Source: Rariloculus sp963665575
GTDB taxonomy: Bacteria > Pseudomonadota > Gammaproteobacteria > Steroidobacterales > Rariloculaceae
DNA: 64,000 nucleotides
Assembly (NCBI GenBank): GCA_963665575.2
Contig: CAXXDW010000005.1
Coordinates: 124,001-188,000, forward strand
Reading direction: 5' to 3'
Position 1 is the first letter of the stretch. Every line of letters starts with the position of its first letter. Below are positions 33,353 through 42,619 of the stretch, one piece after another. The position numbers were made by a program, and so were the translations under genes. A model generated the notes under the pieces. That model had not been told where the DNA came from. It saw nothing but the letters and a program-made list of their open reading frames with translations, and did not search any database.

Positions 33353-34144
33353 TCAAAGCGGGCCGAGCAGGTCCAGCCGTTCGCCGTCTATATGGCCGCG
33401 CACACCGTAAATCTGCGCCAGGCGTTCTGCACTCAGGGTCTCGCCGGGCGAACCGTCGGCGACGATCCGGCCATCCTTCATCCAGAGGAAGCGGTCCGCG
33501 TAGCGCCGGGCAAGTACCACGTCATGCAATACCACGAGCGCGCCGCCGCCCTGATCGACGAAGTCCCGAATCAGGTCCATGACCCGGAATTGGTGGTAGG
33601 GATCAAGTTCGGCCACCGGCTCGTCGGCGATCAGCAGCGGCGCCTCGGCTGCGAACGCGCGGGCGCAGTGCACCCGGGCCAGTTCTCCGCCGGAGAGGGT
33701 CGACGTCGAGCGCCGGGCGAGCTTGTCGAGATCGCAGGCGGCCAGCGCACTTTGCACGGCCTGTCGGTCCGTGCCGCGCAGTCGCCCGAGCGCCGCGCCG
33801 TGCGAAAACCGGCCGAGCGCGACCACGTCGCGGACCGGGTTCGGCCAGGCCAGGGGCCGGTTCTGGGGCAGGTAGGCGAGCTGTCGCGCGCGCTTGCGCG
33901 GCTGCATGTCCGCGGTGTCCTGTCCGTCGATCCGCGCGTGTCCCGATTCGCGCGGGGCGAGGCCGATCACGCCGCGCAACAGGCTGGTCTTGCCCGCGCC
34001 GTTCGGGCCGAGTAACGCGACGAGTTCTCCGGCTGCAAGGTTGAACGAGGCCGCCTCGACGAGCTTGACCGGACCGGCGCATACCGTCATTTCCACGACC
34101 TGCAGTCCCCGGAATCGATCGTGTGTTCGCTCGGCCTGGCTCAT
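33353..34144 (-). CDS. btuD: Cobalamin ABC transporter ATP-binding protein
   Basis: This is the 263-residue ATPase of the FecE/BtuD type. Walker A is GPNGAGKTS, the Q-loop lies in LAYLPQNRP, the ABC signature is LSGGELARV, Walker B is LLIADEPVAELD, and the switch His is in LHDVVLARRYAD. It drives vitamin B12 import with BtuC and BtuF. The start at MSQAERT follows the btuC stop by 13 bases; the longer frame runs back into btuC. It is the last gene of the riboswitch-led btuB-btuF-btuC-btuD operon. Confidence 0.87.
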   Translation of the reverse strand: MSQAERTHDRFRGLQVVEMTVCAGPVKLVEAASFNLAAGELVALLGPNGAGKTSLLRGVIGLAPRESGHARIDGQDTADMQPRKRARQLAYLPQNRPLAWPNPVRDVVALGRFSHGAALGRLRGTDRQAVQSALAACDLDKLARRSTSTLSGGELARVHCARAFAAEAPLLIADEPVAELDPYHQFRVMDLIRDFVDQGGGALVVLHDVVLARRYADRFLWMKDGRIVADGSPGETLSAERLAQIYGVRGHIDGERLDLLGPL

Positions 34145-34157
34145 CACGGGGCGCCCT

Positions 34158-35141
34158 TCAGTCGTGTACCGTGCGTCGTTGCATGGCGATCCAGATGAAC
34201 GCGGGTGCGCCCACCAGTGCCGCAACGACTCCGAGCTTCAGTTCGCTGACGGTGGGCGTCAGGCGCACGCCGATATCCGCAAGCACGAGAATCAGCCCGG
34301 CCAGGAGCGCCGACGGCAGCAGCGAGCGTGCGGGGTCGTGATCGACCATGGGTCTCACGATGTGCGGGGCGACGATGCCGACAAAGCCGATCACGCCAGC
34401 GAGCGCCACCGCGGCGCCGGTGGCAAGCCCCGTGCCGAGCACGATCGCAAGCCTCTGGCGGCGCAGGTTAAGGCCGACGCCGCTTGCAGCCTCCTCGCCG
34501 AGTGTCAGTGCCGACAGGCCTCGCCGTGCGGCAAAAAGTATGCCGAGCCCGGTGAGCAGGAACGGCGCCGCAAAGGCCAGGTCCAGCAGGCTGCGGTTGG
34601 CAACCGAGCCGAGCATCCAGTTGATCATGTCCGCCAGCGAAAACGGGTTCGGCGCGAGGTTCATCATGAGGTTCATCGCAGCGCCCGCGAAACTCGCAAG
34701 CCCCACGCCGATGAGGATCAGCGTTACCGCCGATGACGTGCGCAGCGCCGCCAGCGCGATCAGGGCGGTTCCTGCGAGTGCGCCGAGTATGGCCGCGGCC
34801 GGCATCGCCCACGCGCTCATCGCGGCGAGGCCGTAGTAGAGCGCCCCGGTCGCTCCGAGCGAGGCTACCGAGGAGATGCCGAGCACGCCCGGTTCGGCCA
34901 GCGGATTGCGCAAGAGTCCCTGCAGGGCCGCGCCGCTCGTGCCAAGAGCGGCTCCCACGGCGAACGCGGTCAGGGCCCTCGGCAGGCGGATTTGCAGGAC
35001 GACCAGTTCGTCGCCGGGAGCGCCGCGCCCGACCAGCGCCGCGAGCACACGCTCGATCTCCATGGGTGTCGAACCGAGCAGACAGGCGGCGAAGAGCGCC
35101 GCCGTACAGGCCACGATCAGCGCTGCGAAGTCCGCCCGCAC
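34158..35141 (-). CDS. btuC: Cobalamin ABC transporter permease (FecCD family)
   Basis: The 327-residue protein is very hydrophobic with about ten membrane helices and FecCD-family motifs: RLPRALTAFAVGAALGTSGA, LLRNPLAEPGVLGISS, WMLGSVANRSL, and GFVGIVAPHIVRPMVDHD. The family imports B12, haem and siderophores; the B12 assignment rests on the riboswitch and BtuB/BtuF neighbours. It starts at GTG about 18 bases after the btuF stop. Confidence 0.87.
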   Translation of the reverse strand: MRADFAALIVACTAALFAACLLGSTPMEIERVLAALVGRGAPGDELVVLQIRLPRALTAFAVGAALGTSGAALQGLLRNPLAEPGVLGISSVASLGATGALYYGLAAMSAWAMPAAAILGALAGTALIALAALRTSSAVTLILIGVGLASFAGAAMNLMMNLAPNPFSLADMINWMLGSVANRSLLDLAFAAPFLLTGLGILFAARRGLSALTLGEEAASGVGLNLRRQRLAIVLGTGLATGAAVALAGVIGFVGIVAPHIVRPMVDHDPARSLLPSALLAGLILVLADIGVRLTPTVSELKLGVVAALVGAPAFIWIAMQRRTVHD

Positions 35142-35158
35142 GGCTCAGATCCCGCGGT

Positions 35159-36037
35159 TCAGCGTGCCGCACCCTGTGCCAGCGCCTCGACCGCGTCCAC
35201 GAGGAACCAGGCTCCGCAGGCGGTCCAGGCGCCCGCGATCGGGACGACTGCCTCGGCTTGAAGCTGCGCTCGCGCCACCGGATGGCGCATCGGGCTCCAG
35301 GCGTCGGGATGATCGGTCAGGCTGTCGAAGAACGCGGGGACGATGAGGTCGGGCTGTTCGTAGGCGAGCCGCTCGAGTGGAAGTTCCCGCCAGCCGGGCC
35401 GTGTCTGAAAGTTGGCGAGTCCCGCGGCCCGGAACACTTCGTCGACGAGGGTTCCGGGGCCGGCCGTTACGCCGGAGGGCGTCATGTAGAGCGCTTCGGT
35501 TCCCGGCGCGGCCCGGGGCAGCGCTGCCAGGCGCTCGCGCATATCCGCGGCGACGGCCCGTCCCTGTTCGGCCGACCCCAGCACGCCCGCCGTTGCCTCG
35601 ATCAGCGTGACGATCGATTCGATGTTTTCGGCCCAGGCGATCGTGTGTACGTCGATGCCGGCACGCTCGAACATCGCGGGCGCCTGCGGTCCGCCGCCGT
35701 AGGATCGAACGACCAGATCGGGTTGCAGGGTGATGACATCTTCCGTGACGGGGCGGATCGTCGGCAGCCCGGCCGCACGATCGCGCATGTACGAGAATTC
35801 GCGGGCCGCGTCGGGCGACACGGCGAGGATACGTTCCCTCCCGACGAACTTCAGAACGTATTGGTCGGCACAGTAATCCAGACTCACGACCCGCTCCGGA
35901 CGACGGTCGGGGGCAGGGCGGTCGGGCACGTTGCTGCCGCACCCGCAAAGCGCTGCGGCAAGGATGGCCGCAAGCCAGGGGCGCCGCCGGGCGGCTGGCG
36001 TGCAGCATCGGAGCCCGTCCGGGATCAGTAGCGCCAT
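35159..36037 (-). CDS. btuF: Cobalamin-binding periplasmic lipoprotein
   Basis: The 292-residue precursor has a lipoprotein signal with LCGCGS as lipobox, so it is probably membrane-anchored. The body is a helical-backbone metal-receptor type binding protein: ERVVSLDYCADQYVLKFV, LQPDLVVRSYGG, AWAENIESIVTLI, and AYEQPDLIVPAFFDS. BtuF delivers B12 from BtuB to the BtuCD complex. ATG at 36037 overlaps the btuB end by 13 bases; the longer frame lies within btuB and was rejected. Confidence 0.85.
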   Translation of the reverse strand: MALLIPDGLRCCTPAARRRPWLAAILAAALCGCGSNVPDRPAPDRRPERVVSLDYCADQYVLKFVGRERILAVSPDAAREFSYMRDRAAGLPTIRPVTEDVITLQPDLVVRSYGGGPQAPAMFERAGIDVHTIAWAENIESIVTLIEATAGVLGSAEQGRAVAADMRERLAALPRAAPGTEALYMTPSGVTAGPGTLVDEVFRAAGLANFQTRPGWRELPLERLAYEQPDLIVPAFFDSLTDHPDAWSPMRHPVARAQLQAEAVVPIAGAWTACGAWFLVDAVEALAQGAAR

Positions 36038-37875
36038 CGCGCGCCCACCCAACCGGAACGGCCGGGCGTACCGTAGCCCAGGACCTGCTGATAGTGGGTA
36101 TCGAGCACGTTCTCCAGCCGTGCATAAAGTTCGACGTTGGCGGACAGTTCGTAGCGGGCGCTGATGTCGATGCGTGTCCACTCATCCACTTCGATGCCGC
36201 TCAGGTCGGTCTCCGGGCTGTTGTAGCGAAACAGTACGCTGCCCGAGTACGGGCCGGCGGGATCGAAACTCAGTGCCAGGTCGCCGGAATGCCTGGGCAG
36301 GTATCGCAGCGGCGTGCCGCGACCGTCCGTCGCGTTGATCCAGGCGTAGTCCGCGAGCAACTCGAGCGACTGCGAGAGTGTCCACCGGGCGGAGATTTCG
36401 ACGCCCTCGGATTCGACTTCGGCGATGTTCTCGTAACCGCCGACCCCGAAGGAGAACACGATGAGGTTCTCGGTGTCCTGGCGGAACAGCGTGACGCCGG
36501 TTCGCGTGCGCCCGCTCGGTGATCGCCAGTCAAGCCCGACGTCGATGCCCTCGGAGCGTTCCGAGCGCAGCGCCGTGTTTGCGCCGGTCGTGCCGCAGCA
36601 GAAGAAGGTGGACTGGAAGATGGTGGGCGCCTTGAATCCCTCTCCCCAGCTTCCGCGCAGCGTCATCGCGGAGTTCAGGCGGTACGCGGCGGCAAGCCGG
36701 GCGGTGGTCTGCGAGCCGAACCGGTCATGGTCGTCGGAGCGCAGGCCGGCGGTGAGGTTGAGGTCCTGAGACGGGCTCAACTCGTAGAGCGCGAACAGCC
36801 CGTCAAGGGAACTGCGGTCCCGGTTGGCCGTCGACTCCTCGCGCTCGATGCCCGCGGCCAGCGTGTTGCGCGCATCGATCCTGAGCGTGCCCTGGTAACG
36901 GAAGAGCGTTCGTTCGCCTTCGGCGTCGAAGCTTGGCGCGCCGTTGCTGACGTTGTGCCGGTCGATCTCGGCGTGACCGACCATGAGCAGATTGTCGAGC
37001 CGCCCGCCGAGCAGCGGCGCCGTCAGCGACAGATTTGCCGAGCGTTCCTTCGTCTGGCTGAGCTCGTCGCCGTCACCGACGTTGCCCTGAGCTCCGAACA
37101 CGAAGCTGTCGAATTCGTTCGTCGCGTCGGTCTGCAGCACTCTCGCATCGAGGCGCGCACCTGCGGGCAGCTTGATCCCGCCCTGGACGGCAAGTGACAG
37201 GGAGTCGAAACTGTCGTCCTCCGGATTGCCGTTGCGCCCGTCGGCCTTGGATATCCCGTCGGTCGCAAGTCGGGTCGCCGTGATCCTGAAGTCCCCCCGG
37301 TCGCCGCCACGGCTCAGCGAGGCGCCGCTGCGAAACGCGCCGAACGAACCTGCCTGTGCGAACACGTTGCCGCTCAGTTCCTCGCCCGGCCGCTTGGTCA
37401 CGATCGAGACCACGCCACCGATGGCATCCGTTCCCCAAAGCGTCGACTGCGGACCGCTCAATATCTCGATTCGCTCGATGTGTTCCGTGTCGAGTCGTGC
37501 AAAGTCGAAGCCGCCGCCGGGCGACGTCGTATCGTTGACCGACACGCCGTCGATCAGCACGAGCGTCTGATCGCTGGAGGCGCCGCGGATGCTCACGGTG
37601 GCGGTACCCCCGAACGCGCCGTTCTGGTTGATCGTCACACCCGGTGCGCTGGCGATGACATCAAGGGCCTGATTGAATCCCAGGGCTTCGATCCGGGCGG
37701 CATCGATGACCCGGACCGTCGATCCGGCCTCCGCGGCGGTCTGTTCGATCCGGGTCCCGGTGACGACGATGGTCTCGAGGCGGGTTTCCTCGCCGTCACT
37801 CGACGATTGAGCGTGGACAATGTTGAAGGGCAGCACCAGAACGGCCAGCCCGAACATCCCAGGAGCGCGCAGCAT
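36025..37875 (-). CDS. btuB: TonB-dependent vitamin B12 receptor
   Basis: BtuB brings cobalamin across the outer membrane using TonB energy. The 616-residue precursor has a signal peptide ending near IVHAQSS and the TonB box ETIVVTGTR. A plug domain follows (to about residue 155; IRGASSDQTLVLIDGV, then IEILSGPQSTLWGTDAIGG), then a 22-strand barrel ending in GWVGARWRY with terminal aromatics. Length and motif set fit BtuB of the short type. AGGAG stands about seven bases before ATG. A cobalamin riboswitch lies directly upstream. It heads the operon btuB-btuF-btuC-btuD. Confidence 0.9.
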   Translation of the reverse strand: MLRAPGMFGLAVLVLPFNIVHAQSSSDGEETRLETIVVTGTRIEQTAAEAGSTVRVIDAARIEALGFNQALDVIASAPGVTINQNGAFGGTATVSIRGASSDQTLVLIDGVSVNDTTSPGGGFDFARLDTEHIERIEILSGPQSTLWGTDAIGGVVSIVTKRPGEELSGNVFAQAGSFGAFRSGASLSRGGDRGDFRITATRLATDGISKADGRNGNPEDDSFDSLSLAVQGGIKLPAGARLDARVLQTDATNEFDSFVFGAQGNVGDGDELSQTKERSANLSLTAPLLGGRLDNLLMVGHAEIDRHNVSNGAPSFDAEGERTLFRYQGTLRIDARNTLAAGIEREESTANRDRSSLDGLFALYELSPSQDLNLTAGLRSDDHDRFGSQTTARLAAAYRLNSAMTLRGSWGEGFKAPTIFQSTFFCCGTTGANTALRSERSEGIDVGLDWRSPSGRTRTGVTLFRQDTENLIVFSFGVGGYENIAEVESEGVEISARWTLSQSLELLADYAWINATDGRGTPLRYLPRHSGDLALSFDPAGPYSGSVLFRYNSPETDLSGIEVDEWTRIDISARYELSANVELYARLENVLDTHYQQVLGYGTPGRSGWVGARWRY

Positions 37876-38052
37876 CGATCTCCTCCCACGCCCCAGGGGG
37901 CGCGCCGTACGACAACTCCGGCCCGGCGACGGCAGGCGCCGCCGGACGCGGCTCCAGTTGCATGTCGTTACCAGGGAGAAGGGACGTCAGGATGGTACCC
38001 GGCGCTCACTCCCGTTCGCGGATAATGTGCCCGACCCACGAACGAACGACGC

Positions 38053-38222
38053 GATGGCAGGTCTCCTGGCTCGTCGATCGTCGCTCGCTGACCGCCTTCC
38101 CGGAGATTTCTCCAGTGGCCTTCGGGCCGCGAACTCCCGACTTACAGTTGCGGGTACAGCCTCGGATTTGCACCGAGTTCCCTTTCGGCCGTCCTCACGA
38201 CGGCACCATCTGCGGGCATTAT
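38053..38222 (-). ncRNA. Cobalamin riboswitch controlling btuB
   Basis: Read on the minus strand, the leader contains the conserved cobalamin-aptamer boxes in order: GGTGCAAATCCGAG (complement of 38161-38174), then CTGTACCCGCAACTGTAAG, and finally the B12 box AGCCAGGAGACCTGCC (complement of 38056-38071). Order, spacing and total length of about 170 bases match the class I cobalamin riboswitch. The 5' edge touches the cobC stop at 38219. The remaining 180 or so bases to btuB probably hold the expression platform; no clear terminator was seen. Bound adenosylcobalamin would lower btu operon expression. Confidence 0.93.
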
Positions 38223-38803
38223 CCGGACATCGGCGAACGGGCGTCAAGTTGCCGCTCGCGCCGCGTCTTGCCCGATCGGCCCGCGTCCTCAAGCAGCACG
38301 ATGCCGCCGAAGTCGACCGGTGCCTCGAAGTCCCTCGGCAGGTCGCATTCGGGCTGGCAGGCGACCTTGATCACACCGGCGTGGGTGACGACCGCAACGG
38401 GTTCCTGTCGGGCGGACCACGGGGCGAGTGCGGCGTCCACCCGGCTTGCGAACATGGCCACGCTTTCCCCGCCATGCGGTCGTGCATGCAGAAAGTCGTC
38501 TGACCAGGCATCCAGGTCCGAAGTCGGCAGGTCGGACCAGTACCGCCCCTGCCAGGCGCCGAAGTCCATTTCCATGAGCCGCTCGTCCACTGCGAGCGGC
38601 AGCTCTTTCGCAGCAGCGATGTATTGCGCGAGCGCCATGCAGCGCTGCAACGGACTCGTTACGAGGAAGCGAATCTCCGGCAAGGCGGCAAGGACCCTGG
38701 CTGCTTCCTCGGCGAAGCTGTCGGCAAGGGCGACATCCGTGCGGCCGTAGCACAGGCCCGACGGCACGTCCGGCCGCGTGTGTCGTATGAGGATCAGGCC
38801 CAT
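38219..38803 (-). CDS. cobC: Alpha-ribazole phosphatase (histidine phosphatase family)
   Basis: CobC removes phosphate in nucleotide-loop assembly of cobalamin. The 194-residue protein has the phosphohistidine motif as LILIRHTRPD, SPLQRCMALA, EMDFGAWQGRYWSDL and VVTHAGVI with the second catalytic His. The start at MGLILIRH overlaps the cobS end by ten bases; the long frame before it is arginine-rich and not coding. Family membership is clear. The specific substrate is taken from the cobT-cobS neighbours. Confidence 0.86.
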   Translation of the reverse strand: MGLILIRHTRPDVPSGLCYGRTDVALADSFAEEAARVLAALPEIRFLVTSPLQRCMALAQYIAAAKELPLAVDERLMEMDFGAWQGRYWSDLPTSDLDAWSDDFLHARPHGGESVAMFASRVDAALAPWSARQEPVAVVTHAGVIKVACQPECDLPRDFEAPVDFGGIVLLEDAGRSGKTRRERQLDARSPMSG

Positions 38804-39567
38804 GCGGCGAGCCCGAGATAGAGGCCCGTTTCGCTGGCCTGTTGTACCGCACCGAGCGTATCGCCGGTGTAGCCCTTGAGCCGTCGCTCGTAATACAGGC
38901 GCATCGCCATGTGCCCGATGCCGAGTCCGGCCAGGCCGCTCAGCGCGGTTGCGGGCGTCGCCGATACCGCGAGACCTGCCACGAGCAGCAGACCGACGAG
39001 CCCGGTCACGCACCAACCGAGTGCGCCGAGACGGCCTGCAAGGGGCGTGCCCGTGCCGGCCGTGCGCACGTAATTGCCTGTCTGCATCGCGATGACGCTC
39101 GAGAGCCTCGAGAGGCCGTGGCCGGCAATGAGTGCGATGCCGATGGCGATCGGCGGCAGCGTCAGGAGCGCCGCGTACTTCAGTGCCAGGGCCATGATCA
39201 ACGCTGTCGTACCGTAAGTGCCGAGGCGGCTGTCGCGCATGATTTCAAGCGCGCGCTCCCGGTCGCCGGCGGACGCGCCGATGCCGTCGAAGGTGTCGGC
39301 CAGCCCGTCTTCGTGAAACGCGCCGGTAACGGCGAGCCCTGCCGCCAGGGCAAGGAGGAGTGCGACCGGAACGGAAAACCAGAACAGCAGAAACCAGAAT
39401 GCCGCGGCGCAAGATGCTCCGATCAGCGCGCCGACAAGTGCAAGGTAGCGCACCGAAGCAGCGAAACGTTGCTCGCTGTAGTCCTGGCCCGGATCGATCG
39501 GCACCCGCGTGAGAAACTGCACCGCAAGTGCGAATGCGCGCCACTCATTGGCGAGTGCGCCGTTCAC
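38794..39567 (-). CDS. cobS: Adenosylcobinamide-GDP ribazoletransferase (cobalamin synthase)
   Basis: CobS joins adenosylcobinamide-GDP and alpha-ribazole (phosphate) at the inner membrane. The 257-residue polytopic protein has FLTRVPI at the N-terminus and the family's AFHEDGLADTFDG acidic motif, then RDSRLGTYGTTALIMALALK and GHGLSRLSSV. It starts at GTG overlapping the cobT stop (GTGA), and its end overlaps cobC. This is consistent with a three-gene cobT-cobS-cobC unit. Confidence 0.92.
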   Translation of the reverse strand: MNGALANEWRAFALAVQFLTRVPIDPGQDYSEQRFAASVRYLALVGALIGASCAAAFWFLLFWFSVPVALLLALAAGLAVTGAFHEDGLADTFDGIGASAGDRERALEIMRDSRLGTYGTTALIMALALKYAALLTLPPIAIGIALIAGHGLSRLSSVIAMQTGNYVRTAGTGTPLAGRLGALGWCVTGLVGLLLVAGLAVSATPATALSGLAGLGIGHMAMRLYYERRLKGYTGDTLGAVQQASETGLYLGLAAWA

Positions 39568-40592
39568 GTCCGCTCGCTGACCCCGGCGGACGCGAAGCTC
39601 GCCATGTCACGCAGCACGGTCGCAGCGGCCTGGACCAGCGGCCAGGCCAGCAATGCGCCCGTACCTTCGCCGAGGCGCATGTCGAGGTCGAGCAGCGGAT
39701 CGACGTCGAGCGCCTCGAGCACCGTGCCATGGCCGGGTTCGGCCGAGCGATGGGCGAACACGAGGTGACGCTTCAAGCCGGACGACATGCGGACCGCAGC
39801 CAGGGCCGACACGGTCGCGATGAAACCGTCCACGAGCACGAGCTTGCCTGCCTCGGCCGCGCCCAGCATGGCGCCGGCCAGCATCACCGATTCGAAGCCA
39901 CCATATTCGCTGAGTGCCTGCACGGGCTCCAGTTCGTTTGGCGTGCGTGCTGCCGCGGACTCGAGGACACGCCGTTTGCGAGCGAGTCCGGCATCGTCGA
40001 GGCCGGTGCCGGGGCCGGCGAGCCCTTCGACAGGCACACCGAGCAGCTTCGCGGCGACGAGGCTCGCCGATGAGGTGTTGCCGATGCCCATCTCGCCGAA
40101 GCAGGCGGCCTCGTGGCCGGGTTCGTTGCCGAGACTCCATCCGGCATCCAGTGCCTGTTCACATTGGGATGCAGTCATGGCCGGCTCGTTCACGGCATTG
40201 CGCGTTCCGGACGCGATGCGGTGGGAGAGCAGAGCCGGGTGCTCGATCGCGTCGCCACTGACGCCCGCGTCGACGATCGTGATTTCGACGCCGAGCACCC
40301 GGGCGATCACGTTGGCCGCGGCGCCGCCCGCGAGGAAATTCAGCACCATCTGCCGGGTAACTTCGGAGGGATAGGCGGAGACGCCCGCCGCGGCGATACC
40401 GTGGTCCGCGGCGAAGACCGTCAGCCGGCACCGTTCGGCGAGGGGCTCGAGGGTCTGCTGGACTTCGGCAATCTGTGCCGCCAGCGTTTCGAGCCTGCCG
40501 AGGGCGCCGACCGGCTTGGTCTTGGCGTCGATCGCAGCGCGGACGACGCGTGCAAACGCAGCCGCGGCATCCGCCTTGTCTGCCGCGGCCAC
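39564..40592 (-). CDS. cobT: Nicotinate-nucleotide-dimethylbenzimidazole phosphoribosyltransferase
   Basis: CobT makes alpha-ribazole phosphate from dimethylbenzimidazole and nicotinate mononucleotide, activating the lower ligand of B12. The 342-residue protein has KPVGALGRLETLAAQIA, FAADHGIAAAGVSAYPSEVT, FGEMGIGNTSSASL (nucleotide binding) and MRLGEGTGALLAWPLV near the end with the catalytic Glu. It starts at GTG. No corrin-ring biosynthesis genes are in the window, so salvage or late-stage assembly is what the locus shows. Confidence 0.92.
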   Translation of the reverse strand: MAAADKADAAAAFARVVRAAIDAKTKPVGALGRLETLAAQIAEVQQTLEPLAERCRLTVFAADHGIAAAGVSAYPSEVTRQMVLNFLAGGAAANVIARVLGVEITIVDAGVSGDAIEHPALLSHRIASGTRNAVNEPAMTASQCEQALDAGWSLGNEPGHEAACFGEMGIGNTSSASLVAAKLLGVPVEGLAGPGTGLDDAGLARKRRVLESAAARTPNELEPVQALSEYGGFESVMLAGAMLGAAEAGKLVLVDGFIATVSALAAVRMSSGLKRHLVFAHRSAEPGHGTVLEALDVDPLLDLDMRLGEGTGALLAWPLVQAAATVLRDMASFASAGVSERT

Positions 40593-40611
40593 AATCGGTT
40601 CAGGCAGGCGG

Positions 40612-41157
40612 CTAGCCCGCGTGAGCGGCGATGTACTCCAGAGCGAATGCTCTCGTGGGACTCTCCGGGTTCATGCCAAGCGCGGTGGCTTCCCCGAGCG
40701 CCGTGTCGATGTCCCACTCATCCACGATCACGCGCTTGATGAACCACATCGTGGCTGCACGCCCGCCTCCGGCGCAATGAATGAACGCGGGCGACGTATC
40801 CGCTTCGGTAATCGTTTCGAGAAACTGGTCCGCCACGCCCGGATCGAGCTCGGGGCCGCCGAAGGGCAGGTGGACGAACTTGATCCCGGCAGCGTCCGCG
40901 GCCGCGGATTCGGCCTCGATGTTCGCGCCTTCTTCCGACGCTCGGCGCAGGTTGATGATGCTGCGGAAACCCATGCCGCGAATTTTTTCGACCGAGTCGG
41001 GCGTGATGGCGCCCGCGCAGGCGACGGTGGTTTCGATCCGGGCGAAATTGACGATGCCCTCGACATCCTCGCGTACGACTTCGCTCTGTGCGAACGCCGT
41101 TGCGGCGTAGGCGCCGTAGGCGCCGTAGATCAGGGCTATGGCCAGCAATCGTTTCAT
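40612..41157 (-). CDS. Exported phosphatase-like protein (DUF442/BLH type)
   Basis: The 181-residue precursor has a signal peptide (MKRLLAIALIYGAYGAYAATAFAQ). It resembles the rhodanese/dual-specificity-phosphatase-like DUF442 family: AGAITPDSVEKIRGMGFRSI, INLRRASEEGANIE and the loop FIHCAGGGRAATM. The putative nucleophile Cys is separated from Arg by four residues, not the five of classical tyrosine phosphatases, as is usual for this subfamily. The substrate is unknown. It is separated from cobT by only 19 bases but has no evident cobalamin role. Confidence 0.65.
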   Translation of the reverse strand: MKRLLAIALIYGAYGAYAATAFAQSEVVREDVEGIVNFARIETTVACAGAITPDSVEKIRGMGFRSIINLRRASEEGANIEAESAAADAAGIKFVHLPFGGPELDPGVADQFLETITEADTSPAFIHCAGGGRAATMWFIKRVIVDEWDIDTALGEATALGMNPESPTRAFALEYIAAHAG

Positions 41158-41333
41158 GGTTCGGTACCTCGGCGTGTATCGTGTATCGAAATGGGAGAGC
41201 GGGGACCGTTCGGGCCCGTAGTTCGGATCGTGGACTATACCATCCGGTCGCCCCGCCAGACTTGATCGGCAGCCGCGATTCAAGGCGCTGTGACATGGCT
41301 GAGGTCAGCCCGGCGCGGTTCGCGCCAGGGCGG

Positions 41334-42431
41334 TCAGGTCGGTGACGCGAGTTCCCTGTAAAGCGCGAGAGTCTTCTGCGCCGTCATTTCGACGTCGAAG
41401 TCGCTGGCGATCCTGATGCGCGCGTTCTCACCGAGTTCACGGCACCCGTCGGGATCGCGCCGCAGGCTCTCGAGCGCCTCGGCGAGCGCGCCGGCATCGC
41501 CGGCCGGAACGACGAGTCCCGAGCGCCCGTGTTCGACAAGTTCCGGGCTGCCGCCGGCGTCGCTCACGACCGGCGTGGTGCGGTAGCTCATCGACTCGAT
41601 GATCGAGCGCGGCAGGCCTTCGCGGCGCAGGCTCGGCAGCACGCTCACGTCGCTGGCGGCCATGAGCTGCGGCGAGTCGCTGCGAAAGCCCAGCACATGG
41701 AAGCGGTCCGGGTTCGGACTGCGGGCAATGCGCCGCAGCAGCTCCGGCGAATCCATGCCGCGGCCGATCAGCAGAAAATGCATGTCCAGATCGGCAGGCA
41801 GCGAGGCACAGGCATCGATGAACAGGGGCAGGCCCTTGCGAGGCCGCACGTTGGCTACGCAGTTGACGACGAAGGCCGAGGGCGGAATGCCGAATTCGCC
41901 AAGATCGGCGGGCGGGTCCCGGTACCAGTCAAGATCATGCCCCTTGTGGATGGTCACGAGCTTTTCCGGCGGGAGACGCACTCCCGCGAACCCCAGTCGC
42001 AGGAACGACTGCCGCACGGCTTCGGCGACGCAGACGATCCTGTCGACCCTGGGGTTCAGAAAGCTCATCCAGTCGAGCGGGTTCAGGACACTCACATTGC
42101 CGACGATGCCGCGGTAGAGGACGACCCTTGCCGGACGCCCCCTTGCGGCCGCCAGGCCGTTGAAAATTGGCTGTTTGCGCAGCAGGTGAAGGATCTGCGG
42201 GCGATACTCGTCCAGATGCCGGGCGATCGTGCGCGTGCCTGCCCTGTCGCGTTTCCCGGTGAGCCTGAGCGGCGCGAAGGGGACTCCGGCATCGCTGAGC
42301 CAGCGCAGGTACGGGCAATCCTCCCAACACAGGACCCGGATGCCGACGCCGGCTTCGTGCAGCTTGATGAGCATTCCCGTCTCGGGGCGATCCCCCTGAT
42401 CGGTGACGACGAGTACGCGAAGGTCGGTCAT
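41334..42431 (-). CDS. Glycosyltransferase family 4 protein
   Basis: The 365-residue GT-B fold protein has the GT4 C-terminal pattern: VVNCVANVRPRKGLPLFIDA, FLLIGRGMDSPELLRRI, HVLGFRSDSPQLMAASDVSV, and the EGLPRSIIESMSY donor-binding motif followed by PVVSDAGGSPELVEHG. Donor sugar and acceptor cannot be told from sequence. It stands alone: divergent from a DksA/TraR-type gene and followed by a 176-base gap without recognisable features. Confidence 0.82.
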   Translation of the reverse strand: MTDLRVLVVTDQGDRPETGMLIKLHEAGVGIRVLCWEDCPYLRWLSDAGVPFAPLRLTGKRDRAGTRTIARHLDEYRPQILHLLRKQPIFNGLAAARGRPARVVLYRGIVGNVSVLNPLDWMSFLNPRVDRIVCVAEAVRQSFLRLGFAGVRLPPEKLVTIHKGHDLDWYRDPPADLGEFGIPPSAFVVNCVANVRPRKGLPLFIDACASLPADLDMHFLLIGRGMDSPELLRRIARSPNPDRFHVLGFRSDSPQLMAASDVSVLPSLRREGLPRSIIESMSYRTTPVVSDAGGSPELVEHGRSGLVVPAGDAGALAEALESLRRDPDGCRELGENARIRIASDFDVEMTAQKTLALYRELASPT

Positions 42432-42449
42432 GGTTGTGCAGCCTGGAGT

Positions 42450-42478
42450 TTGGGTCGCGCGTCAAGAGACGGTATGCT
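42450..42478 (+). promoter_or_regulatory. Weak candidate sigma-70 promoter for the DksA/TraR gene
   Basis: TTGGGT and TATGCT are separated by 17 bases within the divergent gap between the glycosyltransferase and the DksA/TraR gene. Matches to consensus are partial (three and four of six). The start point would leave a leader of about 130 bases. The rest of the 188-base gap shows nothing else. Confidence 0.22.
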
Positions 42479-42619
42479 CGAATCGGGCGACAGGATACGA
42501 GGACACCGTACGGGAAATACAGCGTCCGCGTCGCGTCGTTCCGGCCGCAGGGGAATGGCTGCCGGGCCGCAGGTGTCCTGTTTGCAGTACATGTGGCGAA
42601 GTTCGGAGACGGGACCTCG

